A stretch of DNA of 64,000 bases from Burkholderiaceae bacterium (GTDB lineage Bacteria; Pseudomonadota; Gammaproteobacteria; Burkholderiales; Burkholderiaceae_C): the NCBI GenBank assembly GCA_024235895.1, contig JACKLM010000004.1:124001-188000 (forward strand), read 5' to 3'. The stretch's first letter is position 1; every line of letters begins with the position of its first letter. The notes beneath the pieces were generated by a model. The model had not been told where the DNA came from. It searched no databases and saw only the letters and a program-made list of their open reading frames with translations. Of the stretch, positions 27,036 through 36,006 are shown in pieces. The translations under genes were made by a program, and so were the position numbers.

Positions 27036-27986
27036 ATGAACGTGCTGCTGACGGGCCAATTCGGCGCCGCCGAGCGCGGCGCGTGGGCGGATGCGCTGGC
27101 GCAGGCCTGCCCCGGGGTGCGCTGGCTCGACGACGACGCCGCGCGCGCCGCACCTGCGACGGTACGCGCCGCGGTGGTCGCCAACCCGGCACCGGGCCGT
27201 CTGCAGGGCTTGCCGGCGCTGGCGCTGATCCAGTCGCTGTGGGCCGGTGTCGACCGCCTGCTGGCCGACCCGACGCTGCCGGCGGGCGTGCCGATCGCAC
27301 GCATGGTCGACCCGATGATGAACGCGGCGATGGCCGAGACCGCGCTGTGGGCGGTGCTCGCGCTGCAGCGCGACTTCTTCGTCTATGCGCGCCAGCAGCG
27401 CGCGCGGCAGTGGCAGCCGCATCCGCAGCGGCGCGCCGACGAGACGCGCGTGACCGTGCTCGGGCTGGGCGAGATGGGACGCACCGCGGCGCAGGCGATC
27501 GCGCGCCAGGGCTTCGCCGTCGCCGGCTGGGCGGCGCGCGAGCGGCCGGGCCGCAGCGTGCCGGAGGGCGTGCAGGCCGTCCTCGGCGACGCCGCGCTCG
27601 CCGCGCGGCTGCCGGCCACCGATGTGCTCGTCAACCTGCTGCCACTGACGCCGGCCACACGCGGTCTGCTCTCGGCCTCGCTGTTCGCGCGCCTGCCGCG
27701 CGGCGCTGGCATCGTCAATCTGGCGCGCGGCGCGCATCTCGTCGAGCCCGACCTGCTGGCGGCGCTGGACGCCGGACAGGTCGGGCATGCGGTGCTCGAC
27801 GTCTTCGCGCACGAGCCGCTGCCGCCCGACCATCCGTACTGGTCGCACCCGCGCGTGACCGTGCTGCCGCATGTCGCCGCGGCGACCGACCCGCGCAGTG
27901 CCGCCGCCGTCGTCGGCGCCAACCTGCGTGCGCTGGCCGAGGGCGGGCCGATCGCGCACCTCGTGGACCGCAGGCGCGGATACTGA
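27036..27986 (+). CDS. D-2-hydroxyacid dehydrogenase (glyoxylate/hydroxypyruvate reductase-like)
   Basis: A 316-residue NAD(P)-dependent dehydrogenase of the GhrA-like branch. The nucleotide-binding glycine motif is VLGLGEMGRTAAQA, NLLPLTPATRGLL lies over the cofactor, NLARGAHLVEPDLL carries the substrate-binding Arg, and the catalytic His is in LPHVAAATDP. It should reduce glyoxylate or hydroxypyruvate. ATG 27036 is preferred to ATG 27021 because GAGGG stands at good distance and conservation begins there. It diverges from the binding-protein gene with about 40 bases between. Confidence 0.87.
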   Translation: MNVLLTGQFGAAERGAWADALAQACPGVRWLDDDAARAAPATVRAAVVANPAPGRLQGLPALALIQSLWAGVDRLLADPTLPAGVPIARMVDPMMNAAMAETALWAVLALQRDFFVYARQQRARQWQPHPQRRADETRVTVLGLGEMGRTAAQAIARQGFAVAGWAARERPGRSVPEGVQAVLGDAALAARLPATDVLVNLLPLTPATRGLLSASLFARLPRGAGIVNLARGAHLVEPDLLAALDAGQVGHAVLDVFAHEPLPPDHPYWSHPRVTVLPHVAAATDPRSAAAVVGANLRALAEGGPIAHLVDRRRGY

Positions 27987-28050
27987 AACCTTTGGCCCGC
28001 CCGCAGCGACTGCGCACGGGACCCCCCGCCGACACCAGGAGCCCGAAGCG

Positions 28051-29481
28051 ATGAAGACCCTGCGCCCCGACGTCGCCGTGATCGGCGCCGGCACCGCCGG
28101 CATGACCGCCTACCGCGCTGCGCGCGAGCACACCGACCGCGTCGTCGTCGTCGAGGGCGGCCCCTACGGCACGACCTGCGCGCGCGTCGGCTGCATGCCG
28201 AGCAAGCTGCTGATCGCCGCCGCCGAGGCCGCGCACACGATCGCCGAGGCCCCGGCCTTCGGCGTCCACGCCGGTGCCGTGCGCGTCGACGGCCGCGCGG
28301 TGATGGCGCGCGTGCGTGCCGAGCGCGACCGCTTCGTCGGCTTCGTCGTCGAGGCCGTCGAGCGCTGGCCCGACGAGGCGCGCATCCGCGGCCACGCGCG
28401 CTTCGTCGCCGACCAGGTGCTGCAGGTCGACGACCACACGCGCATCGAGGCCGACCGCATCGTCATCGCCACCGGCTCGTCGCCGGCGCTGCCGCGCGCC
28501 TGGCGCGACGCGCTGGGCGACCGGCTGCTCGTCAACGACGACGTCTTCGAGTGGCAGGACCTGCCGCGCTCGATCGCCGTCGTCGGCGCCGGCGTGATCG
28601 GGCTCGAGATCGCGCAGGCGCTGCACCGGCTGGGCGTGCGCGTGAAGCTCTACGGGCGCGGCGGGCGCGTCGGCCCGCTGACCGACCCGGCGCTGCAGGA
28701 CGAGACGCGCCGCGTGCTGGCGGCGACGCTGCCGATGAACGTCCACGCCGACCACCTGGCGCTGCGGCGCGAGGGCGACGAGGTGGTCGTCAGCGGCACC
28801 GGCGGGCCCGACGAGCGCTTCGACGGGCTGCTCGCCGCCACCGGCCGGCGGCCGAACGTCGACGCGCTGGGGCTGGAGCACACGACGCTGCCGCGCGACG
28901 CCAGCGGCGTGCCCGAGGTCGACCGCCGCACCGGCCAGATCGGCGCCACGCGCGTATTCATGGCCGGCGACGTGAGCGAGCTGCACCCGCTGCTGCACGA
29001 GGCCGCCGACGACGGCCGCATCGCCGGCGACAACGCCGGGCGCTGGCCCGACATCCGCGTGCGGCCGCGCCGCGCGCCGCTGGCGGTCGTCTTCAGCGAC
29101 CCGCAGATCATGATCGCCGGGCGCAGCCACCGCGACCTGGTCGACGCCAAGGTCGCGTTCGAGTCCGGTGCCGTCAGCTTCGAGGACCAGGGCCGCAGCC
29201 GCGTCATGCGCGTCAACCGCGGCCGGCTGCATGTCTACGGCGAGCGCGCCAGCGGGCGCTTCCTCGGCGCCGAGATGATCGGCCCGGCGGCCGAGCACCT
29301 GGGCCACCTGCTGGCCTGGAGCGCGCAGCGCGGCGATACCGTGCAGGCGATGCTCGACAGCCCCTTCTACCACCCGGTGATCGAGGAAGGCCTGCGCAGC
29401 GCGCTGCGCGATCTGCAGCGCGCGCTGCGCATGGGGCCGCCGCCAGTCGAGCGCTGCCTCGACTGCGGGCCGGGGGCGTGA
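28051..29481 (+). CDS. Dihydrolipoyl-dehydrogenase-like flavoprotein
   Basis: A 476-residue class I pyridine-nucleotide disulfide oxidoreductase. The FAD site is VAVIGAGTAGMTAY. The redox-active disulfide is CARVGCMPSK, the NAD site is IAVVGAGVIGLEIAQAL, and the dimer-interface His-Glu pair is YHPVIEEGL. Full length for Lpd. It sits alone, without pyruvate or 2-oxoglutarate dehydrogenase genes, so it may not be the housekeeping Lpd; a mercuric-reductase-like or other disulfide reductase role is possible. An AGGAG supports ATG 28051. Its stop codon lies within the first copy of a 45-bp direct repeat. Confidence 0.88.
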   Translation: MKTLRPDVAVIGAGTAGMTAYRAAREHTDRVVVVEGGPYGTTCARVGCMPSKLLIAAAEAAHTIAEAPAFGVHAGAVRVDGRAVMARVRAERDRFVGFVVEAVERWPDEARIRGHARFVADQVLQVDDHTRIEADRIVIATGSSPALPRAWRDALGDRLLVNDDVFEWQDLPRSIAVVGAGVIGLEIAQALHRLGVRVKLYGRGGRVGPLTDPALQDETRRVLAATLPMNVHADHLALRREGDEVVVSGTGGPDERFDGLLAATGRRPNVDALGLEHTTLPRDASGVPEVDRRTGQIGATRVFMAGDVSELHPLLHEAADDGRIAGDNAGRWPDIRVRPRRAPLAVVFSDPQIMIAGRSHRDLVDAKVAFESGAVSFEDQGRSRVMRVNRGRLHVYGERASGRFLGAEMIGPAAEHLGHLLAWSAQRGDTVQAMLDSPFYHPVIEEGLRSALRDLQRALRMGPPPVERCLDCGPGA

Positions 29482-29523
29482 GCCGGACGTGAGGGTCTGC
29501 CTGCGCAGACCCGAACGCCGGCG
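29479..29523. repeat. 45-bp direct repeat, copy 1 (contains hairpin)
   Basis: This copy starts at the stop codon of the flavoprotein gene and is identical to 29566-29610. It contains an 8-bp stem, GGGTCTGC and GCAGACCC, around a four-base loop. Two exact copies 87 bases apart after a coding region look like a dispersed intergenic repeat rather than chance. Confidence 0.85.
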
Positions 29524-29565
29524 AACGGGCGAGCGCATGCAAAGCGCGAGCGCGGCCTGCAAGGC

Positions 29566-29610
29566 TGAGCCGGACGTGAGGGTCTGCCTGCGCAGACCCG
29601 AACGCCGGCG
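29566..29610. repeat. 45-bp direct repeat, copy 2
   Basis: Identical to 29479-29523 over 45 bases, including the GGGTCTGC/GCAGACCC hairpin. It directly abuts the truncated nucleotidyltransferase reading frame on the minus strand, so the repeat has replaced or capped the 3' end of that gene. Confidence 0.85.
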
Positions 29611-29758
29611 CGACCGATTCGGCGAGCGGGTCGCCGACCACTTGCGGCAGCTCGACCAGCAGGTCGATATCGCCGTCGCGCCGAAGATCGTCGACGCGGG
29701 ATCCGAACAGCAGCACGCGCGCCGCCGGACCGAACCGTCGCTCGGTGGCGCAGCCCAC
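29611..29758 (-). pseudogene. Remnant of a minimal nucleotidyltransferase (MNT) gene
   Basis: On the minus strand about 49 codons read as the core of an MNT-type nucleotidyltransferase: ARVLLFGSRVDDLRRDGDIDLLVE, given here in parts as the GSR motif followed ten or so residues later by DID. A TGA stop lies immediately upstream in frame, so the N-terminal helix is lost. The C-terminal part is replaced by the 45-bp repeat. MNT genes usually pair with HepT genes as toxin-antitoxin modules; no HepT is seen. I regard it as a decayed fragment. Confidence 0.6.
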
Positions 29759-29869
29759 TCATACGCGTTTGCGTCCGATCGACAAGAACTTGGTCGGCGG
29801 CGATTGGCCGCCGTTGGCACGTAGCGGACATCGACGCCTGTCACTTCTCGGTCTGCGGCGATCGCGCGG

Positions 29870-29972
29870 GCCGAGGGCGGCGGGTACCCTTGCCCTGCAT
29901 GTCCCCCGCCATCGGCCTTGCGGCCGCTGGCTCCTCCTTTACTTCCGGTCAAGGGTACCCGCCGCCCTCGGC
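29870..29972 (-). repeat. Palindromic structured element A
   Basis: A 103-bp element bounded by a perfect 23-bp inverted repeat (29870-29892 with 29950-29972). Its core, read on the minus strand, has AAGTAAAGGAGGAG, then a hairpin CGGCC-GCAA-GGCCG with a GNRA-type loop, then GGCGGGGGACATG. The same plan with different stem bases is found in element B at 30020-30120 on the opposite strand. It lies in the accessory patch between the flavoprotein gene and the SARP-type regulator. No transposase is near. It may be a MITE-like repeat or a structured RNA. Confidence 0.8.
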
Positions 29973-30019
29973 AGGCCACCGAGTTGGTGTTCGACCGTCG
30001 AATACCGCGGCGGTGGCAG

Positions 30020-30120
30020 GCCAAGGTCGGCGGGCACCCTCCCACGCAAGTAGAGGAGGAGCCGGCGGCGTAAGCCGACGGCGGGGGACATGGAGTGGGA
30101 GGGTGCCCGCCGACCTTGGC
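30020..30120 (+). repeat. Palindromic structured element B
   Basis: A 101-bp element bounded by a perfect 26-bp inverted repeat (30020-30045 with 30095-30120). The plus-strand core reads AAGTAGAGGAGGAG, a hairpin CGGC-GTAA-GCCG with a GNRA-type loop, then GGCGGGGGACATG. It is the inverted partner of element A. Between the two elements the outer stems differ in sequence, yet each pairs perfectly with itself. Confidence 0.8.
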
Positions 30121-30234
30121 ACGCTGGCAGGTCGAACGCCAGAAGAGTCGAAGGACCGACTTTGACAAATGTCGGCAACGGGCCGCGGCCATTCGACTGC
30201 GGGCGCAAGTTGAAGGCTTGAACGCGATCCCGTA

Positions 30235-33200
30235 TCAGACGGCCGCCGCCGCCCCCATTTCCTGCCACAGTCGCCCGGCACGCTCGCCCCAGCGGCCGCC
30301 GCCCGGCGCGCGCAGCGTTTCTGCAGCTCGAGCGAGCTCGACCTGCAGCCCCTGGCGCTGCGGCCTGCGCGCGACTGCGCGCGCATGCAGCAGCGCGGCG
30401 CTGCCTGCCACCCTCGTCGTCGAGCTGGCGCTCGCCGGCCAGCCGCGTCGCCAGCGCGGTGCCGGCCGGAAGCGCTGCACGGCGCGCCAGCGCTGGCTCG
30501 AAGCTCCGGCCCCATGGCGTCGAAGCGGCGGCAGCGCGCCGCCGATCTGCTTGCTTCGTGGCGGCGCAGCGCCAGCAGCACCTCGCCGATCCCGGCCAGA
30601 CCCTCGTGGGCCCAGAAACCGCACCGGCGGATGCGCGCCGCCGCCGCGGCGCCGGCCAGCGCCGCATCGCGCGCGCGGCCGATCTCGCCGGCGCGCCAGG
30701 CCAGCCGCGCCTCCAGCCCGAGGCGGCGCAGCGCATACGCGGCGTCGACGTTTTCCATCTCGGTCAGCCAGTGGCCGCCGGCGTCGGCGAGCCGCTGCAG
30801 CGCCGGCAAGGCATAGCCGCCCAGGCAAAGCGCGGTCTCGGCCTGGCCGAACGGGCCCCAGGCGCGCCAGGCGCCGCCCGCGCGGCGCAGGCTGCGCTCG
30901 CTGCATTCGGCGAACAGCGTCCAGGCCTCGTCCAGCCGCCCCTGGTAGAAGCGCAGCTTGGCGCGCAGCGACAGGCACTCGATCGCATGCCGGTGGTCGC
31001 CGTGGCGCTCGAAGACGGGCCGCGCCGCGGCCAGCCGCTCGTCCACGCCGTCCCACTGGCCGAGCGCGATGCGCGTCGCGCACTCGCCCTCGACGATGAA
31101 AGCCTCCTGCTGCGGGTCGGACGCCAACACGGGCCGCCGGCGCAGGCTGCGCTGCAACAGCGCCGCCATGCGCGGCTGGCCGAACAGCAGCGTCGCGCCG
31201 TAGGCGCTCATCTGCCGCATCGCCAGCCCTTGCGCGCGCTCGCCCAGCCGCGTGGCCAGGGCATGGCCGAGCACGGTGCTGCGCAAGCACTGCCAGGGCG
31301 TGGCCGAGTTCGACTGCAGCTGCGCGAGCTGGACGACGCTGCGCAACACCAGCGCGGCCAGCGCATCGCGCAGCGCCCCCGGTGCCGGCCAGCCGCGCAG
31401 GGTGGAGACCGCACCGATCGCGGCCGCCAGCGACGGCAGCAAGCCCCCTGCACGCTGCGGGTCCTGCAGCCCGAGCATCGCCAGCGCGTCTTCGTACAGC
31501 GCCGCGGCGCGCAGGCCATCGCCCAGCGTGTTGTGGATCTCGCCCTGCATCAGGCCCCAGCCGGCGCGGCGCCAGCATGGCAGGTCGGTTCGCTGCGCGG
31601 CGCGCGCGAGCAGCGCGGCCGCCTCGTCGGCGCGCTCGGCGGCACGCAGCAGCGCCGCCGCGGCATCGATCCAGCCCGCCAGCGGCTCGGCCGGCGTCTC
31701 GGCCAGCAGCGGCTCGAGCAACTCGTCGAGCAGCGCCGGGGCCAGCGACGGTGAAGCCGCCAGCGCCACCGCGGCCGCGGCGTCGCCAGGCCAGCCGCCG
31801 AGCGGCGGCACCGCGGGCAGCCGCTGGCGCAGGTGCGCCGCCAGCGCCTGCCGCACCGGGCCACGCTGCGCCGCCGCAAGTGGATGGCGGCGCAGGTAAT
31901 CCTGCTGCAGCGGATGCAAGGCCAGCGCGCCCTCGCGCCGCGTCAGCCACGCGTGCTCGCGCAGCGTCGCGACCTCGTCCGCGGCGGCGCCGGCGGCCTG
32001 CGCGAGCGCGAGGTCGAACGCGCCGGGCAGCCATGCCAGGCGCAACGCCGCCGCCTGCACCGGCGCCGGCAGCGCGTCCCAGGCATCGCCGAGCACGACC
32101 TCGATGCTGTGGTGGCGCTGCTCGGCATCGTGGTCCGGGTCGGCCAGCGGCGCGCCGGCGTCCAGCCGCTGCAACACCGCGGCGACCCCGGCCTGGTGCA
32201 CGCCGCGCGCCGCCAGCTCCAGCGCCAGCGGCAACCCGCCGACGCGTGCGCACAGGCGCTCGACCGCCTCGGCCTCGGCGGCCGGGTCGAAGCCCGGCTG
32301 CAGGCGGCCGACCGCCTGCGCGAGCAGACACGCCGCCGGCGACGAGGCCGGTGCATCGTCCGCCCTGCGCGCGAGCGACAGGCCGTCGAGCTCGAGCAGC
32401 CACTCGCGCGCCACGCCGAGCCGCCGGCGCGCGGTGGCCAGCACGGTGACGCCGTCGGCGCGCTCGTGCAGCACGCGCGCCAGCGCCGGCACGGCGGACA
32501 CGGTCTCCAGGTTGTCCAGCACCAGCAGCAGCGCGCCGGGCCGGTCGCGGTCGGGGCCGGTGTGGGCGATCACTTGCTGCACGAGGGTCTCGGGGTCGCG
32601 CAGCGCAGCGCCGGGGTCGCGGCCGCTGAGGCACAACGCGCCATGGCGGAACGCCTCGGCCCCGGCTTCGGCCGCCGCCTGCGCCAGCCGCGTCTTGCCG
32701 ACGCCGCCCGGCCCGACCACGGTCAGCCAGCGGCAGGCCGGGTCGAGCAGCCGCTCGTGCAGCCGGGCCAACTCGGCGTCACGGCCGACCAGCGCACCGC
32801 CCGGCCGCGCGGGCAGCCCGGCCCCGGGGCCGGGATCGCGGCCGGCGGCGTCTGCGCGGCCGGCAGCCTCGGCCAGCGGCGGCGCACGCTGGGGCAGGTC
32901 TTCGGGCGGCTCGCGCGTGCCGACCGCCGCGGCCGCCGGCGCATCGGCATGGATGCGCGCGTACAGCGCGACGCAGGCGGCCGAGGGCCGGGCCCCGAGG
33001 CGATCGCGCAGCGTCGCGCGGCAGGTCTCGTATTGCGCGATCGCCGCCGTGCGCCGGCCCTGCGCGGCCAGCAGCGCCATCAGCGCCATGTGCGCCGGCT
33101 CGTCGGCGTCGTCGATGTCGAGCAGCGCGTGCAGGTGGGCGATAGCCTCGTCGGCGTGTCCGGCGGCCTCGGCTGCGGTGGCCAGCGCGCGCCGCAGTGC

Positions 33201-33659
33201 CAGCGCGTCGCGCTCGGCGCGCTGGCGCGCCTGCGCGAGCCAGCGCTCGAAGGGCTCGGCGCTGCCGACGTCGAAGCCGTCGAGCAGCGGGCCGCGCCAC
33301 AGCGCGGCGGCGGCGCAGCGCTCGGCGTGGCTGCCGTGGCCGGCGGCGGCCTGTGCCAGCCGCGCCAGATCGACCTCGACCGGCGCGGCGGCGGCCCAGC
33401 CCAGCTGCTGGCCGTCGGCGTCGAGCATCCCCGGCAGCCATCGGCGCAGCCGCATCAGCGCCGCACGCAGGCTGGCGCGCGCTGCCTCCTCGTCGGCCTC
33501 GGCCCACAGCAGCGCGGCGAGCTGCGCGCGCGAGGCCGCGCCCTCGGCCGCCAGGTAGTAGACCAGCGCCTGCTGCTTGGCCGGCATCCGGCGCGCCAGC
33601 GCCTGCCCGTCGAGCTCGATCCGGGGCCGCCCGAGCAGCCGCAGCCGCAATCCGTGCAT
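30235..33659 (-). CDS. SARP/BTAD-type ATPase regulator with apparent 3' frameshifts
   Basis: A large regulator of roughly 1140 residues. Residues 1-95 form an OmpR-like winged helix (RLLGRPRIELDGQ). A BTAD helical domain follows (about 100-245). Then comes an AAA/NB-ARC-like ATPase with Walker A GPGGVGKT at 316-323 and LLLVLDNLE as Walker B, then TPR-like repeats. The starting frame is open to 29949, but the natural C-terminus seems to use three frames in turn. Coding quality shifts near 30505 and again near 30407, ending with the TGA at 30235 after GRWGERAGRLWQEMG. These shifts are either gene decay or base-calling errors. It diverges from the SnoaL-like and epimerase genes and probably controls them. 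Confidence 0.75.
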
Positions 33660-33871
33660 CCCACCCCCCGGCCATGCCGGCCCTGGTCGCTGCGCCCGCC
33701 GCGCACGGCCGCTTCCACGCTGGCGACACGCGCGATCGACGTCCCGATCACGCAGCTTTCACGCCGGCTGCGGACAGTCCTGACCATCCGGCGCGACTGA
33801 GATTCTGCGCAAGCCGGACGCCCGGCGGCAAGCCTGCCGCCTTGAAGTCAGGACCGACGAAAGGAGATCGC

Positions 33872-34750
33872 ATGAACCCGACCGACCCGGTGGCGAGCTG
33901 CCACCGCTATTTCGACGCCTGGCGCGCCCGCGATGCCGCCGCCGTGCTCGCCACGCTGGCCCCCGGCGGCCGCTACGAGGACCCGCTGACCGGCGGCCCG
34001 ATCGCCGGCGATGCGCTGCGCGGCTACATGCAAGGGCTGTGGGCGGCGTTCCCGGACCTGGACTTCGAGCTCGGCGAGGTCCACCGCGTCGGCGACGCCA
34101 CGGTGCACGGCAGCTGGACCATGACCGGCCACAACAGCGGCTCGTTCCACGGCCTGCCGCCGACCGGGCGCGCGGTGCGCGCGCCGGGCATCGACGTCAT
34201 CCGCGTCGGCGCCGACGGCATCGAGGACGTGCGCGGCTACTTCGACTCCGCCGCCGTGCCGCGCCAGCTCGGGCTGGACGTGATCGTGCAGCCGCGCGAG
34301 ATCGGCCCGTTCGCTTTCGGCATTTCCACCGTGGTGCGCCGGCCACAGCCGGTCACGCCGGGCGTGCTGGCATTCACCGAGCTGATCGCCGCCGGCGACG
34401 AGCAGGTGCAGCCGATCCGCGAGCTGAGCCGCCAGACCGTGATCGAGAACCTGGGCAACCCGGACTTCCTCGGCTTCACCGGCGCGATCGCCGGACGCCG
34501 CATGACGACGGTATCGGCCTGGGCCAGCCACGAGGCGCTGCGCGCCGCGATGCGCAGCGGCACCCATGCGCAGGCGATGCAGCGCTTCTGGCACGACGGC
34601 ATCGCCGAGGGCGGCCACACCGCGGTCTACACGCCGCTGCGCCAGGGCCCGGCCTGGCGGCGCTGCGGCGCCTGCGGCGCGATGAGCCGGCTGGACGCCG
34701 CGCAGGGCGCGTGCACGGCCTGCGGCGCACCGGTGGCGGCGCTGGCCTGA
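33872..34750 (+). CDS. SnoaL/NTF2-like protein with monooxygenase-like domain and zinc ribbon
   Basis: A 292-residue protein of three parts. Residues 1-130 are a SnoaL-type NTF2 fold (CHRYFDAWRARDAAAVLATL, GGRYEDPLTGGPI, GSWTMTGHNSG). Residues about 140-255 look like a ferredoxin-like dimeric alpha-beta domain of the antibiotic-biosynthesis-monooxygenase kind (WASHEALRAAMRSG). The last 30 residues have two Cys pairs (CGAC, CTAC) forming a probable zinc ribbon. The AAGGAG before ATG 33872 is near perfect. It heads a two-gene unit with the epimerase, divergent from the SARP-type regulator. Reaction unknown. Confidence 0.75.
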   Translation: MNPTDPVASCHRYFDAWRARDAAAVLATLAPGGRYEDPLTGGPIAGDALRGYMQGLWAAFPDLDFELGEVHRVGDATVHGSWTMTGHNSGSFHGLPPTGRAVRAPGIDVIRVGADGIEDVRGYFDSAAVPRQLGLDVIVQPREIGPFAFGISTVVRRPQPVTPGVLAFTELIAAGDEQVQPIRELSRQTVIENLGNPDFLGFTGAIAGRRMTTVSAWASHEALRAAMRSGTHAQAMQRFWHDGIAEGGHTAVYTPLRQGPAWRRCGACGAMSRLDAAQGACTACGAPVAALA

Positions 34751-34820
34751 TGCCAAGGCGGACCGCCGCCGGCGCACGCCGGCGGTCGGCGTCGTTTCCC
34801 ACCCTCCGAGGAGCAAATCC

Positions 34821-35867
34821 ATGAAAGTCTTCCTGACTGGCGGCACCGGTTTCATCGGCCAGAACCTGGTGCGCGCGCTGCGGCGCCGCGGCTGGAGCGT
34901 CGACGCCCTGGTGCGCGACCCCGAGGCCGCCCCGGCGCGTTGGCTCGGCGCCCAGGGCTGCCGCCTCGTTCGCGGCGATGTCACCGGCGCCGACGACCTT
35001 GCCGAGGCCATGCGCGGCGCCGACGTCGTGATCCACAACGCGGGCGTCTACGAGCTCGGCGCCGGCCGGCGCGAGCGCGAACGCATGCAGACGGTCAACG
35101 TGCAGGGTACCGACAAGGTCCTCGGCGCGGCGCTGGCGGCCGGCGTGCCGCGCGCGGTCCACGTCTCGACCGTCTGGGCGCTGGGCAACAGCGGCCCAGA
35201 TGCCGAGCGTGCGGCCGACGAGTCGAAGCGCCACGATGGCCGCTACCTGACCGCGTACGAACGCAGCAAGGCCGAGGCGCACCAGATCGCGCTGCGCTGG
35301 CGCGCGCGCGGGCTGCCGCTGGTGATCGCGATGCCCAACGGCGTCGTCGGCGCGAACGACCACTCGATCTTCGGCTACTTCCTGCGCCTGTACCTGATGG
35401 GTCTGATGCCGCCCCTGGCCTGGGGGCGCGAGATGGTCTGCGCGCTGGTCGACGTCGACGCGCTCGCCGAGGGCCTGGCGCTGGCGGCCGAGAAGGCGCC
35501 GGTCGGCGAGGACTACCTCCTCTGCGGTCCGCCGCAGTCCATGGGCGCCATGTTCGGGCACTGGGCGCGCCACCCGGGGGGCATGCGGCCACGGCTGTGG
35601 CTGCCGCGCGCGCTGATGCGCGCGCAGTTCGTGTTCATGGAGCCGCTGCTGCACGCACTCGGGCTGCCGGCCTTCCTGTCGCGCGACGCCGTCGACTGCA
35701 CGCGCGCGAACCTGAACTACAGCTCGGCCAAGGCGCGGCGCGAGCTCGGCTGGCAGCACCCGGGTGCGGCCGAGATGTGGGATCGCATCGTCGGCCAGCA
35801 GCGCGCGCTGCTGGCGGCGCGGCGCGGCTGGCGGCAGCGCCTTCGGCATCAGGCCGTCACGGCATGA
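34821..35867 (+). CDS. NAD-dependent epimerase/dehydratase (extended SDR)
   Basis: A 348-residue extended short-chain dehydrogenase. The NAD(P) motif is FLTGGTGFIGQNLV. The active site shows STVWALG for the Ser region and YERSK for the catalytic Tyr and Lys. It resembles dihydroflavonol-4-reductase/hopanoid-associated HpnA-like members rather than sugar epimerases, but substrate is not certain. A GAGGAG lies before the start. It follows the SnoaL-like gene by 70 bases; a bulged hairpin in that gap is not a convincing terminator. Confidence 0.87.
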   Translation: MKVFLTGGTGFIGQNLVRALRRRGWSVDALVRDPEAAPARWLGAQGCRLVRGDVTGADDLAEAMRGADVVIHNAGVYELGAGRRERERMQTVNVQGTDKVLGAALAAGVPRAVHVSTVWALGNSGPDAERAADESKRHDGRYLTAYERSKAEAHQIALRWRARGLPLVIAMPNGVVGANDHSIFGYFLRLYLMGLMPPLAWGREMVCALVDVDALAEGLALAAEKAPVGEDYLLCGPPQSMGAMFGHWARHPGGMRPRLWLPRALMRAQFVFMEPLLHALGLPAFLSRDAVDCTRANLNYSSAKARRELGWQHPGAAEMWDRIVGQQRALLAARRGWRQRLRHQAVTA

Positions 35868-36006
35868 GGCCGCGCGAAGGCCAGGTCGACGCGACCGGGA
35901 GGCGGCGCGGCGTACGCGCGATCGACGCCCCCGCGCCCTGCGTCTCACCGGGGCCCTGCATGGCACGATGCGGGCCCCGACGCCGCAAGCGCGCACGTCC
36001 CCGACC

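Noticed and set aside
24147..28103. One continuous minus frame of 1318 codons covering three genes
   Set aside because: Only the last 664 codons are the GGDEF-EAL protein. The rest is antisense or out of frame to the binding-protein and dehydrogenase genes.
29479..29610. A CRISPR-like array
   Set aside because: Only two repeat copies are present, each with an internal hairpin in a non-array arrangement, and no cas gene is in the window.
34751..34800. A terminator between the SnoaL-like and epimerase genes
   Set aside because: The stem needs a three-base bulge and the following T-run is short; co-transcription remains likely.
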